From the NCBI RefSeq assembly GCF_046546475.1, contig NZ_JBKGXS010000009.1, forward strand, positions 142,051 through 206,050: DNA of 64,000 nt, read 5' to 3'. The first letter of the stretch is position 1, and every line of letters starts with the position of its first letter. Position numbers and translations under genes: made by a program. This document shows, piece by piece, positions 33,466 through 41,582 of this stretch. The stretch is from Pseudonocardia phyllosphaerae. GTDB lineage: Bacteria; Actinomycetota; Actinomycetes; Mycobacteriales; Pseudonocardiaceae. Below the pieces are notes generated by a model. It had not been told where the DNA came from. It searched no databases and worked only from the letters and a program-made list of their open reading frames with translations.

Positions 33466-34266
33466 TCAGCTCTGCAGTACGGCCTGGATGTCGATGTCGA
33501 TCCGCAGGGTGCGGCCGATCGCGAGCACCCCGGCCAGCACCGACTGGTTCCAGCTGATCGCGAACTCGTCGCGGGAGACCTCGGTGGTCGCGGTGAACGC
33601 GGCGCGCGTCCCGCCCCACGGGTCGGGGCCCGAGCCGCCGTAGACGACGTCGAGGTCCACCGGGGCGCTGACGCCCTTGAGCGTGAGCGTCCCGTGCACC
33701 GTCCAGCGCGACGAGTCGTGCCGGGTCAGCGACGTGCTCGCGTAGTGGATCTCCGGGTGCACCTCGACGTCGAGGAAGTCGGCGTTGCGCAGGTGCGCGT
33801 CGCGGTCCGGGTCGTCGGAGTCCACCGACGCCGGGTCGATCGTCACCTCGACGGTGCTCTTCTCGAGCGGGTCGGCGACGGTCACCGTCCCGCCGAACCG
33901 GCGCAGCCGCCCGTGGATCCGGCTCATGCCCAGGTGCAGCGCCGTGGCCTGCACGCTCGAGTGGTGCGGATCGATCGCCCAGGTCCCCGGGGCGGGCAGC
34001 ACGCCGCCGCCGGTGCGGGCCAGCTCCAGCACGCCGAGGTCGACGTCGGTGCCGTCGAGCGGCACCGCCCGCGCCGAGGGCTCGAAGCCCGGCGCGACGG
34101 CGACGACCGTGTGCACCCCGGCCGCCAGCTCGTCGACGCTGAAGCCGCCGTCGGCGCGGGTCGCGGAACGGCCGCGCTGCTGCCCGGTCGTGTCCATCAC
34201 GGTGACGGTGCCACCCGGCACCGGCCACCCGTCCGGGCTGGCCAGCCGCCCGTGCAGCGCGCTCAT
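33466..34266 (-). CDS. YceI-family protein with N-terminal carboxypeptidase-regulatory-like domain
   Basis: 266 residues. Residues 1-80 form a beta-sandwich domain (HGRLASPDGWPVPGGTVTV, GGFSVDELAAGVHTVVAVAPG) of the carboxypeptidase-regulatory type. From about 95 (GTWAIDPHHSSVQATALHLGM) the YceI lipocalin-like domain follows, with FLDVEVHPEIHYAST, GTLTLKGVSAPVDLDVVY and RDEFAISWNQ. YceI proteins bind polyisoprenoids. No signal peptide is seen, so it is probably cytosolic. Its ATG overlaps the stop of the upstream gene (ATGA), a translationally coupled pair. Confidence 0.85.
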   Translation of the reverse strand: MSALHGRLASPDGWPVPGGTVTVMDTTGQQRGRSATRADGGFSVDELAAGVHTVVAVAPGFEPSARAVPLDGTDVDLGVLELARTGGGVLPAPGTWAIDPHHSSVQATALHLGMSRIHGRLRRFGGTVTVADPLEKSTVEVTIDPASVDSDDPDRDAHLRNADFLDVEVHPEIHYASTSLTRHDSSRWTVHGTLTLKGVSAPVDLDVVYGGSGPDPWGGTRAAFTATTEVSRDEFAISWNQSVLAGVLAIGRTLRIDIDIQAVLQS

Positions 34267-35117
34267 CGGGGTCCTCCGTTCCCGTCGGCCCGGCCCCGTG
34301 CGGGGTGCGGGCCCTGATGGTGGGGCGGTCCGTGCCGGTCGTCGGCCGGGCCGCGGGGGTCGGGGAAGCGGACCTCCACCGGTGTGGTCGCGCCGTGCTC
34401 CACCTGCACCACGCTCACCACCGGCGGGTACCCGCTCGCGGTCAGCGTGTGCTGCCCGGTCGGCAGGTCGTCGAACGCGTAGGTGCCGTCCGGGCCGGTC
34501 ACGGTGGTCGCGATCGTGGTGCCGGAGCCGTCGACGACGGCGACCCGCGCCCCCTCGACCGCCCCGCCGCTCGACGACCGCACGGTCCCGCTCAGGCCCG
34601 CCCGCGCCGGCAGCGCGATCTCGACCGAGGTCCCGGCCGCGTCGAGGGTCACCGAGCGGGCGATCGGCTGGTGCCCGGGCACGGTGACGGTCAGCGTGTG
34701 CGGGCCGGCGCCCGGGGCGACGAGCCGGAACCGGCCGTCCGGACCGGGCGCACCGCTGGCGACGACGTCGCCGAGCGCGTCGATCAGTGCGATCCCCGCC
34801 GACGGCACCGGTGCCCCGGCGGCGTCACGCAGGGCGCCGTCGAGCACTGCACCGCCCGCGAGGGCCACGTCGTGCCGTGCGGTCCCGGCCGCGACGGCGA
34901 CCAGTGCCGCCTGCGGCGGCGCGCCGGGTGCGGCGACGACGACCACGTAGGTGCCGCCGGTGGGCAGCCCGACCGCGTAGGTCCCGTCGTCGGCGCTCGC
35001 CGTGCGGCCGTGCTGGCGACCGTCCAGATCGGTGACGGTCACGACCGCACCGCCGACGCCGCTCACGCCGTCCCGGCGGTGCACCGTTCCGGCGATGCCC
35101 GGTGTCCCGGCTGCCAC
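34263..35117 (-). CDS. Protein of three carboxypeptidase-regulatory-like (Cna B/SdrD-type) domains
   Basis: 284 residues without a signal peptide. Three repeats of about 80 residues have the pattern V-x-G-x-V-x-D-x-x-G-x-P-x-x-G-A and DGTYAVGLPTGGTYVV, GRFRLVAPGAGPHTLTV, GTYAFDDLPTGQHTLTASGY. The same domain is fused to YceI in the next gene. Role unknown; perhaps a scaffold. GTG 35117 is chosen because GGGGG is then about 8 nt upstream; GTG 35126 is an alternative. A 32-bp dyad lies upstream. Confidence 0.7.
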   Translation of the reverse strand: MAAGTPGIAGTVHRRDGVSGVGGAVVTVTDLDGRQHGRTASADDGTYAVGLPTGGTYVVVVAAPGAPPQAALVAVAAGTARHDVALAGGAVLDGALRDAAGAPVPSAGIALIDALGDVVASGAPGPDGRFRLVAPGAGPHTLTVTVPGHQPIARSVTLDAAGTSVEIALPARAGLSGTVRSSSGGAVEGARVAVVDGSGTTIATTVTGPDGTYAFDDLPTGQHTLTASGYPPVVSVVQVEHGATTPVEVRFPDPRGPADDRHGPPHHQGPHPARGRADGNGGPR

Positions 35118-35263
35118 GTCTGCCACCCCCTGTTGTTTGTGTATGGCAACGGTATCGCCGCCGGTGGGGCGCCCGCCCGCCGGTGTGTGGAGATCACGTC
35201 CGCCTGAGTACGGAGATCGTGACAGGACCGGGTGAACCTGGCGCGAACTGTTGCGTCGCACGG

Positions 35264-35295
35264 TGTAACCCGTGGTAACGTTACCGCCGGTTACA
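35264..35295. promoter_or_regulatory. 32-bp operator-like dyad in a divergent promoter
   Basis: Left half TGTAACCCGTGGTAAC and right half GTTACCGCCGGTTACA are complementary at 14 of 16 positions, with a perfect core GGTAACGTTACC. Four GTAAC half-sites suggest two dimers of a TetR-type repressor. It lies 45 nt before the diiron oxygenase start and 147 nt before the divergent gene. Confidence 0.75.
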
Positions 35296-35339
35296 GCGAG
35301 CGACGTCGCTCGGGAGCCCGAGGTCTGCGAGGAGCTGAC

Positions 35340-36257
35340 ATGACTGCCACCGCGCCGGAACCCCAGGTCGCGCCGACCGCCGAGGACCGCCGGGACACCG
35401 CGGAGCGCCTGCTGCGGTCGTCGGAGGAGCTGTCGTTCGACCCGGCCACCCAGGTCGACTGGGAGACCCCGCTCGACGAGGACAAGTACGGCCTGAGCCC
35501 GGAGTGGTGCAGCCTCTACGGCACCGCGTACTGGGACGAGATGACCGAGGCGCAGCGCAAGGAGCTGACCCGGCACGAGGCCGCGTCCGTCGCCTCCACC
35601 GGCATCTGGTTCGAGATGATCCTGCAGCAGATGGTGCTGCGGGACTTCTACGGCAAGGACCCGACGGACCCGTCGTTCCAGTGGGCGCTCACCGAGATCG
35701 CCGACGAGTGCCGGCACTCGATCATGTTCGCCCGCGGTGCCGCGAAGCTCGGCGCACCGGCGTACATCCCGAAGAAGATGGTCGTGGCCCTCGGCCGGAT
35801 GTGTGCGATGACCTACTCCGGCGAGGCGGCGTACGCGTCGATCCTGGTCGCCGAGGAGGTCCTCGACGTCATGCAGCGGGACTGGATGCGCGACGAGCGC
35901 GTCGTCCCGTTCGTGCGGACGATCAACAACATCCACGTGGTCGAGGAGTCGCGGCACATGAAGTTCGCCCGCGAGGAGACCCGCGAGGGGCTCGCGAAGG
36001 CGGGCTGGCTGCGCCGCCAGATCAACAGCGTCGCCGTCGCGGGCGCGGCCTACTACATCGTCTCCAGCATGTGGAACGACGAGGTCTACGCCAACGCCGG
36101 CCTCGACGAGAAGCGGGCGCTGCGCGAGGCCGCGGCGAACGAGCAGCACAAGTCGATGCTGCGCTCGTCGTGCTCCGGGCTGATGGAGTTCCTGACCTCC
36201 TGCGGGCTGCTGACCCGCCCGGCGCTGTGGTTCTACCGCCGCGCCAACCTCATCTGA
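35340..36257 (+). CDS. AurF-like diiron oxygenase
   Basis: 305 residues, ferritin-like helical bundle. Carboxylate/histidine metal ligands are visible as LTRHEAASVASTG, EIADECRHSIMFARG, AEEVLDVMQRDWM and VVEESRHMKFAREE, the repeated ExxH pattern of non-haem diiron enzymes. AurF-type proteins oxygenate aryl amines to nitro groups; other members act on lipids. Substrate is unknown. GAGGAG precedes the ATG. Its reductase is encoded 66 nt downstream, consistent with a two-protein oxygenase system. Confidence 0.85.
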   Translation: MTATAPEPQVAPTAEDRRDTAERLLRSSEELSFDPATQVDWETPLDEDKYGLSPEWCSLYGTAYWDEMTEAQRKELTRHEAASVASTGIWFEMILQQMVLRDFYGKDPTDPSFQWALTEIADECRHSIMFARGAAKLGAPAYIPKKMVVALGRMCAMTYSGEAAYASILVAEEVLDVMQRDWMRDERVVPFVRTINNIHVVEESRHMKFAREETREGLAKAGWLRRQINSVAVAGAAYYIVSSMWNDEVYANAGLDEKRALREAAANEQHKSMLRSSCSGLMEFLTSCGLLTRPALWFYRRANLI

Positions 36258-36323
36258 GTTCCCCGCCGGAGAGGTCCGCCCGAGACACTCCCCGAGACCC
36301 GCCCGAGAGACGGAGCCCGGACC

Positions 36324-37877
36324 GTGGCCTTCGCCATCACCCAGACCTGTTGCACCGACGCCTCGTGTGTCGCGGCGTGCCCGGTCAACTGCATCCACCC
36401 GACGCCGGGTGAGCCGGACTTCGGCACGACCGACATGCTCTACATCGACCCGCGGGCGTGCATCGACTGCGGTGCGTGCGCGGACGCGTGCCCGATCGAC
36501 GCGGTGTTCCCGGTGGAGCGGCTCAGCGACTCGCTCAAGCCGTACGCGCAGGTCAACGCGGACTGGTACGCCGACAAGCCGGTCGCCGGGAAGCTCGAGG
36601 GCGACGCGACCGCGCGGTCGCCGCGCCCGGCGGAGGCGCCGACGTTCCACGAGTGGCAGGCGCCGGCGTTCACCCGGACCCTGCCGTCGGACATGGCCCC
36701 GCTCGACGTCGTCGTGGTCGGGACCGGCCCGGCCGGCATGTACGCCGCGCAGGACCTGCTGCTGCACACGTCGTCGCGGGTCACGCTGGTGGACCGGCTG
36801 GAGACCCCCGGCGGGCTCGTGCGCTACGGCGTCGCGCCGGACCACCCGTCGACCAAGCGGATCGCGCACTCCTTCGGCCGGTTCCTCGACCACCCGCGTG
36901 TGCGGCTGCGGCTGGGTACCGAGGTCGGCCGGGACGTCACCGCCGCCGAGCTCGCCGCCGCGCACGACGCCGTCGTGTGGGCGGTCGGGGCGCCGGTCCC
37001 GCGCGACCTCGGCGTCGAGGGGGAGGGGCTGCCCGGCAGCGTCGCCGCCGACGCCGTCGTGGGCTGGTACAACGGCCACCCCGACGTGGCCGCCGGCGCC
37101 GTGGACACCGGCGCGGAGCGGGTCGTCGTGGTCGGCACCGGCAACGTCGCGATCGACGTCGCCCGCATCCTGACCGCCGATCCGGACGATCTCGCCGGCA
37201 CCACGATCGCCCCGGCCGCGCTGGCCGCGCTGCGCGAGGGCCGGATCCGCGAGGTCGTGCTGCTCGGCCGCCGCGGCCCGGAGTCGATCGCCGCGACCGC
37301 CCCCGAGCTGCGCGAGCTGCTCGGCCGCGACGGCGTCGACGTGGTGCTCGACGAGCACGACCCGCGGATCACCGAGTGGCTCGACCACCCCGGTGCCGGG
37401 GAGACCGAGCCGCAGACCCTGCTCCGTCGCGCGCGCCGCGAGAAGATCGACTGGTCGGTGCCGCCTGCGCGGCCGCGGGTCGTGCTGCGCTTCTGCACCA
37501 GTACCGAGCGGATCGTCGGCACCGCGCGTGCCGAGGGTGTGCTCACCGCCGACGGCGTGGAGATCCCGGCGGGACTGGTCGTGCGTGCCGTCGGGCGCGG
37601 CGGCCGCGCGATCCCCGGCCTGCCGTTCGACCCCGGCGCCGGGATCGTCCCGAACGTCGCCGGCCGGGTCGACGACATGCCCGGGCACTACGTCGTCGGG
37701 TGGGTCAAGCGCGGGCCGTCCGGCGGGATCGGCACGAACCGGATCGACGCCGCCGAGACGGTCGGATCGCTGCTCGACGACGCCGTCGCCGGGAACCTGC
37801 CGCAGCGGCCGTCGCGGTCGCGGCTGCGCACGGTGGTGCGCTCGCTGCGCCGCCGCCCGGCGCGCACCGGCGCCTGA
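36324..37877 (+). CDS. Ferredoxin fused to NADPH-ferredoxin reductase (FprA/FprB-type)
   Basis: 517 residues. The N-terminal 80 residues are a 7Fe/8Fe-type ferredoxin with two cysteine clusters (TDASCVAACPVNCIHP and IDCGACADACPIDAVFP). From about 128 an adrenodoxin-reductase-like flavoprotein follows: VVVVGTGPAGMYAAQDLL (FAD), VVVVGTGNVAIDVAR (NADP), GWVKRGPSGGIGTN. It should pass electrons from NADPH through its own clusters to the diiron oxygenase upstream. GTG 36324 follows ACGGAG. Fused forms are known in actinobacteria (FprB). Confidence 0.92.
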   Translation: MAFAITQTCCTDASCVAACPVNCIHPTPGEPDFGTTDMLYIDPRACIDCGACADACPIDAVFPVERLSDSLKPYAQVNADWYADKPVAGKLEGDATARSPRPAEAPTFHEWQAPAFTRTLPSDMAPLDVVVVGTGPAGMYAAQDLLLHTSSRVTLVDRLETPGGLVRYGVAPDHPSTKRIAHSFGRFLDHPRVRLRLGTEVGRDVTAAELAAAHDAVVWAVGAPVPRDLGVEGEGLPGSVAADAVVGWYNGHPDVAAGAVDTGAERVVVVGTGNVAIDVARILTADPDDLAGTTIAPAALAALREGRIREVVLLGRRGPESIAATAPELRELLGRDGVDVVLDEHDPRITEWLDHPGAGETEPQTLLRRARREKIDWSVPPARPRVVLRFCTSTERIVGTARAEGVLTADGVEIPAGLVVRAVGRGGRAIPGLPFDPGAGIVPNVAGRVDDMPGHYVVGWVKRGPSGGIGTNRIDAAETVGSLLDDAVAGNLPQRPSRSRLRTVVRSLRRRPARTGA

Positions 37878-37946
37878 CCGGTTCCGGAGCGGGCCGGCGG
37901 GGCGGCGCCGGTCGGCCCCGGGGGCGGCTCGACTCCGGGTTGCGGC

Positions 37947-38840
37947 TCAGTCCCGGGTGGCTGCGGTGATCAGCGCCGCGACCCGGGCCACCGGTGCCGA
38001 CTGTTCCGGCCGCCGTGCCAGTACCAGCGGTACCCGCACCGGGTCCCCGGCCAGCGGGACGTAGGCGACGCCGTCGAGCCGGAACGCCCGTACCGACGCC
38101 GGGACCAGCCCGAACCCCAGTCCCGCGGCGACGAACACGACCAGCGTCGCGGTCTCGCCGACCTCGACGAGCTCGGGCTCGAACCCGGCACGCCTGCACA
38201 CCTCCAGCACCCGCGGCTGCATCGTCGAGCGCCGCCCCGAGGGGTGGGTGACCAGCGGCGTCCCGGCCAGCGCTGCCGCGTCGACCGTCCCGGCGCCGGC
38301 CAGCGGGTGGTCGGCGGGCAGCACCGCGACGAGCTCCTCGTCGCGCAGCGGCTCCAGCACCGTGCCGTCCCCGGCGGGGTCCGGTGCCGGGCCCGGCCGC
38401 AGCACCGCGAGGTCGATCTCCCCGCCGTGCAGCAGGTCCAGCAGCTCCGGGCCGAGGAGCTCCCCGCGCAGCACCAGCTCCAGGTCCGGCAGCTCGGCGC
38501 GGACCCGCTGCGCGACCCGCGGGAGCACGTCGTAGGTCGCGGTGCCGACGAAGCCGACCCGCACGCGTCCGGCACGGCCGGCGGCGAGCGCGGCGAGGTC
38601 GTCGGTGGTGCGGTCGTGGTTCGCGAGGATCTCCCGGGCCCGCTCCAGCAGCAGTGCACCGGCCTCGGTCAGCTCGGCGTGCCGGGTCGAGCGCTCCAGC
38701 AGCCGGGCGCCCACCTCGTGCTCGAGCCGGTTCAGCTGCTGCGACAGCGCCGGCTGGGCGATGTGCAGGCGCGCCGCGGCCCGGCCGAAGTGCCGTTCCT
38801 CGGCCAGTGCGACGAACGACCGCAGGTGGCGCAGCTCCAT
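37947..38840 (-). CDS. LysR-family regulator divergent from pcaF
   Basis: 297 residues. N-terminal HTH: MELRHLRSFVALAEERHFGRAAARLHIAQPALSQQLNRLE (written here as landmarks at residues 1-40 rather than a single motif: key pieces are HFGRAAARLH and QPALSQQL). The effector domain follows from about 88. The gene is divergent from pcaF with 83 nt between, so it probably regulates the pcaFIJ genes in response to a pathway intermediate. ATG 38840 is used, the normal LysR start. Confidence 0.88.
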   Translation of the reverse strand: MELRHLRSFVALAEERHFGRAAARLHIAQPALSQQLNRLEHEVGARLLERSTRHAELTEAGALLLERAREILANHDRTTDDLAALAAGRAGRVRVGFVGTATYDVLPRVAQRVRAELPDLELVLRGELLGPELLDLLHGGEIDLAVLRPGPAPDPAGDGTVLEPLRDEELVAVLPADHPLAGAGTVDAAALAGTPLVTHPSGRRSTMQPRVLEVCRRAGFEPELVEVGETATLVVFVAAGLGFGLVPASVRAFRLDGVAYVPLAGDPVRVPLVLARRPEQSAPVARVAALITAATRD

Positions 38841-38886
38841 GACCACATCCTATGCCGCTGTCTTATCAATGCGGCCGGATCGAGTA

Positions 38887-38916
38887 TTGGACGTGATGAG
38901 TGCCGGTTCCTAGCGT
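38887..38916 (+). promoter_or_regulatory. Promoter of pcaF
   Basis: TTGGAC (38887-38892) and TAGCGT (38911-38916) are 18 nt apart; GTG 38924 follows 7 nt later, so the transcript is probably leaderless. GCCGC...GCGGC arms just upstream (about 38852-38874) could be the LysR site. Confidence 0.55.
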
Positions 38917-38923
38917 GGAGTCC

Positions 38924-40117
38924 GTGACCACCTCCTACGTCTACGCGTCCACCCGGACCCCGTTCGGCCGCCTGCGGGGCGGGCTGGCCGGGGTGCGTCC
39001 CGACGACCTCGCCGCCACCGCCCTGACCGGGGTGCTGGCGACGGCGCCCGGCCTCGGCCCGGCGGAGATCGGCGACGTCGTGTGGGGCTGCGCCAACCAG
39101 GCCGGGGAGGACAACCGCGACGTGGGCCGGATGGCGGTGCTGCTCGCGGGGCTGCCGACCTCGGTGCCCGCGACCACCGTCAACCGGCTCTGCGGGTCGT
39201 CGCTCGACGCGGTGCTGCAGGGTTCGCGTGCGGTCGAGACCGGTGACGCCGACGTCGTCGTCGCCGGCGGTGTGGAGTCGATGACCCGCGCACCCTGGGT
39301 GCTGCCCAAGCCCGCGAAGGGCTTCCCGGCCGGTGACCTCACCGCGGTGTCCACGACGCTGGGCTGGCGCCTGGTCAACGACCGGATGCCCGCGGAGTGG
39401 ACCGCGTCGCTGGGGGAGTGCAACGAGCAGCTCGCCGACCGCTTCGGCATCTCCCGCGAGCGCCAGGACGAGTTCGCCGCCCGCTCCCACCGGCTCGCCG
39501 GGAAGGCCTGGGCGGACGGGTTCTACGACGACCTCGTCGTCGCCGTCCCGGACACCGACCTGGTCCGTGACGAGGGTGTCCGCGACGACTCCACCCCGGA
39601 GAAGCTCGCCGGGCTGAAGCCCGCCTTCCGCGCGGACGGCACCGTCACCGCGGGCAACGCCAGCCCGCTCAACGACGGCGCCGCCGCCGTCCTCGTCGGG
39701 TCCGGTGCCGCCGCGGACCGGATCGGCGGCGAGCCGCTGGCCCGGATCGCCGGGCGTGGCACGTCGGCGCGTGACCCGCAGGAGTTCGGCATCGCCCCGG
39801 TCGAGGCGGCCGAGCGGGCGCTGGCCCGCGCCGGGATCGGCTGGGACGACGTCGCCGCCGTCGAGCTCAACGAGGCCTTCGCCGTCCAGTCGCTGGCCTG
39901 CGTCGACGCGTGGAGGATCGACCCCGAGATCGTCAACACCAAGGGCGGCGCGATCGCGATCGGGCATCCGCTCGGCGCGTCCGGTGCCCGAGTCGTCGGC
40001 ACGCTGGCCAAGCGGCTCGCCGAGTCCGGCGACCGCTGGGGCGTCGCGGCGATCTGCATCGGCGTCGGGCAGGCCCTGGCCGTCGTGCTGGAGAACGAGA
40101 AGGGAGCGCGCGCGTGA
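38924..40117 (+). CDS. pcaF: 3-Oxoadipyl-CoA thiolase
   Basis: 397 residues. Thiolase landmarks: active-site Cys in NRLCGSSLDAV, VVAGGVESMTRAP, NASPLNDGAAAVLVG, ELNEAFAVQSLA, GGAIAIGHPLGASGAR (His) and the terminal Cys in AAICIGVGQALAV. It cleaves 3-oxoadipyl-CoA to succinyl-CoA and acetyl-CoA. The gene is followed with overlaps by the two subunits of the 3-oxoadipate CoA-transferase, which makes the pca assignment better than a generic acetyl-CoA thiolase. Confidence 0.88.
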   Translation: MTTSYVYASTRTPFGRLRGGLAGVRPDDLAATALTGVLATAPGLGPAEIGDVVWGCANQAGEDNRDVGRMAVLLAGLPTSVPATTVNRLCGSSLDAVLQGSRAVETGDADVVVAGGVESMTRAPWVLPKPAKGFPAGDLTAVSTTLGWRLVNDRMPAEWTASLGECNEQLADRFGISRERQDEFAARSHRLAGKAWADGFYDDLVVAVPDTDLVRDEGVRDDSTPEKLAGLKPAFRADGTVTAGNASPLNDGAAAVLVGSGAAADRIGGEPLARIAGRGTSARDPQEFGIAPVEAAERALARAGIGWDDVAAVELNEAFAVQSLACVDAWRIDPEIVNTKGGAIAIGHPLGASGARVVGTLAKRLAESGDRWGVAAICIGVGQALAVVLENEKGARA

Positions 40118-40809
40118 CCGCCCGCATCTGCGAGACCTACGACGACGCCGTCGCAGGTACCCCGGACGGCGCGACCGTCCTGGTCGGCGGCTTCGGCATG
40201 GCAGGCATGCCCGTCGAGCTGGTCGACGCGCTCGTCCGCCAGGGCGCAGGCGAGCTGACCGTGGTGTCCAACAACGCCGGCAACGGCGACACCGGCCTGG
40301 CCGCGCTGCTCGCCACCGGCCGCGTCCGCAAGGTCGTCTGCTCCTTCCCTCGCCAGGCCGACTCCTGGGTCTTCGACGACCTCTACCGGTCCGGGCGGAT
40401 CGAGCTGGAGGTCGTGCCGCAGGGCAACCTCGCCGAGCGGCTGCGCGCAGCCGGGGCCGGGATCGGCGCGTTCTTCACCCCGACCGGGGCGGGCACGCTG
40501 CTGGCCGAGGGCAAGGAGACCCGCGAGATCGACGGCCGCACCCAGGTGCTGGAGTACCCGATCTCCGGGGACCTCGCGCTGGTCAAGGCGCACCTCGCGG
40601 ACCGGATGGGCAACGTCGTCTACCGGCGGACCGCGCGGAACTTCGGGCCGGTGATGGCCACCGCCGCGTCGACCGTCGCGGTGCAGGTCGACCGGGTCGT
40701 CCCCACCGGGGACATCGACCCGGAGACCGTCGTGACCCCCGGGATCTACGTCGACCGCATCGTGGCCGCCGACTCCGTGGCCGGACAGCAGCAGGAGGGG
40801 ATCGCATGA
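40114..40809 (+). CDS. pcaI: 3-Oxoadipate CoA-transferase subunit A
   Basis: 231 residues, family I CoA-transferase alpha subunit: ATVLVGGFGMAGMPVELVDAL, VVSNNAGNGDTGLAALL and GAGIGAFFTPTGAGTLLAEGKE. It transfers CoA from succinyl-CoA to 3-oxoadipate with PcaJ. Its GTG overlaps the pcaF stop by 4 nt, and its stop overlaps the pcaJ start, so all three are translationally coupled. Confidence 0.92.
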   Translation: MTARICETYDDAVAGTPDGATVLVGGFGMAGMPVELVDALVRQGAGELTVVSNNAGNGDTGLAALLATGRVRKVVCSFPRQADSWVFDDLYRSGRIELEVVPQGNLAERLRAAGAGIGAFFTPTGAGTLLAEGKETREIDGRTQVLEYPISGDLALVKAHLADRMGNVVYRRTARNFGPVMATAASTVAVQVDRVVPTGDIDPETVVTPGIYVDRIVAADSVAGQQQEGIA

Positions 40810-41483
40810 CCACCACCGCACCGGCCCCGCGCAGCACCCCGCGCGACAAGGACGAGATCGCCGCCGCCGTCGCCCGCGACATCGTGGAGACCAACCCCGG
40901 CGGCGCGTTCGTCAACCTCGGCATCGGGCGCCCGACACTGGTCGCCGACCACCTGCCCGAGGGCTCCGGCGTCGTCCTGCACACCGAGAACGGCATGCTC
41001 AACATGGGCCCGGCCGCGTCGGAGGACGAGACCGACCCGGACCTGATCAACGCGGGCAAGGTCCCGGTGACCGAGCTGCCCGGTGCCGCGTACTTCCACC
41101 AGGCGGACTCGTTCGCGATGATGCGCGGCGGTCACCTCGACGTCTGCGTGCTCGGTGCGTTCCAGGTGTCGGTGTCCGGGGACCTCGCGAACTGGCACAC
41201 CGGCGAGCCGGACGCGATCCCGGCCGTCGGCGGGGCGATGGACCTGGCGATCGGCGCCAAGCGGGTGTGGACGGTCATGACCCTGTTCGACAAGCAGGGC
41301 ACCCCGAAGCTGGTGCCGGAGTGCACGTATCCGGTGACCGGGCTGGGCTGCATCGACCGCGTCTACACCGACTACGGCACCTTCGCCCTGGAGTCCGGCC
41401 GGATGCGGGCGCTGGAGCTGTTCGGGACGACCGAGGAGGAGCTGGCCGAGCGGCTGACGCCGGTGGAGCTTGTGAGGGACTGA
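40806..41483 (+). CDS. pcaJ: 3-Oxoadipate CoA-transferase subunit B
   Basis: 225 residues, beta subunit carrying the catalytic glutamate in HTENGMLNMGP. Other landmarks: FVNLGIGRPTLVADHL, DSFAMMRGGHLDVCVLGAFQV and VMTLFDKQGTPKLV. Coupled to pcaI by an ATGA overlap. A 16-bp AT-rich palindrome begins 10 nt after its stop. Confidence 0.92.
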   Translation: MTTTAPAPRSTPRDKDEIAAAVARDIVETNPGGAFVNLGIGRPTLVADHLPEGSGVVLHTENGMLNMGPAASEDETDPDLINAGKVPVTELPGAAYFHQADSFAMMRGGHLDVCVLGAFQVSVSGDLANWHTGEPDAIPAVGGAMDLAIGAKRVWTVMTLFDKQGTPKLVPECTYPVTGLGCIDRVYTDYGTFALESGRMRALELFGTTEEELAERLTPVELVRD

Positions 41484-41492
41484 GACTCCGAA

Positions 41493-41508
41493 GATCTCAA
41501 TTGAGATC
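41493..41508. promoter_or_regulatory. Perfect palindrome GATCTCAATTGAGATC
   Basis: A 16-bp perfect palindrome, unusually AT-rich here, 11 nt upstream of the -35 of the LysR gene. It is placed as an operator for that regulator; a terminator role for pcaJ is less likely since the arms are short and AT-rich. Confidence 0.65.
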
Positions 41509-41518
41509 GATCAGGACT

Positions 41519-41547
41519 TTGTGTCACTGAAGCGTCGCTCCTATCGT
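41519..41547 (+). promoter_or_regulatory. Promoter of the lysR-catBAC genes
   Basis: TTGTGT (41519-41524) and TATCGT (41542-41547) with a 17-nt spacer. GGGAGG at 41573-41578 serves GTG 41583. Confidence 0.55.
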
Positions 41548-41582
41548 CGGTCCGGTCACAGCGGACGAGCCCGGGAGGCGAC

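Noticed and set aside
34263..37688. A 1,141-codon minus-strand frame covering the oxygenase and reductase genes
   Set aside because: It is the shadow of the plus-strand genes with poor codon pattern; only its last 285 codons form a recognisable protein.
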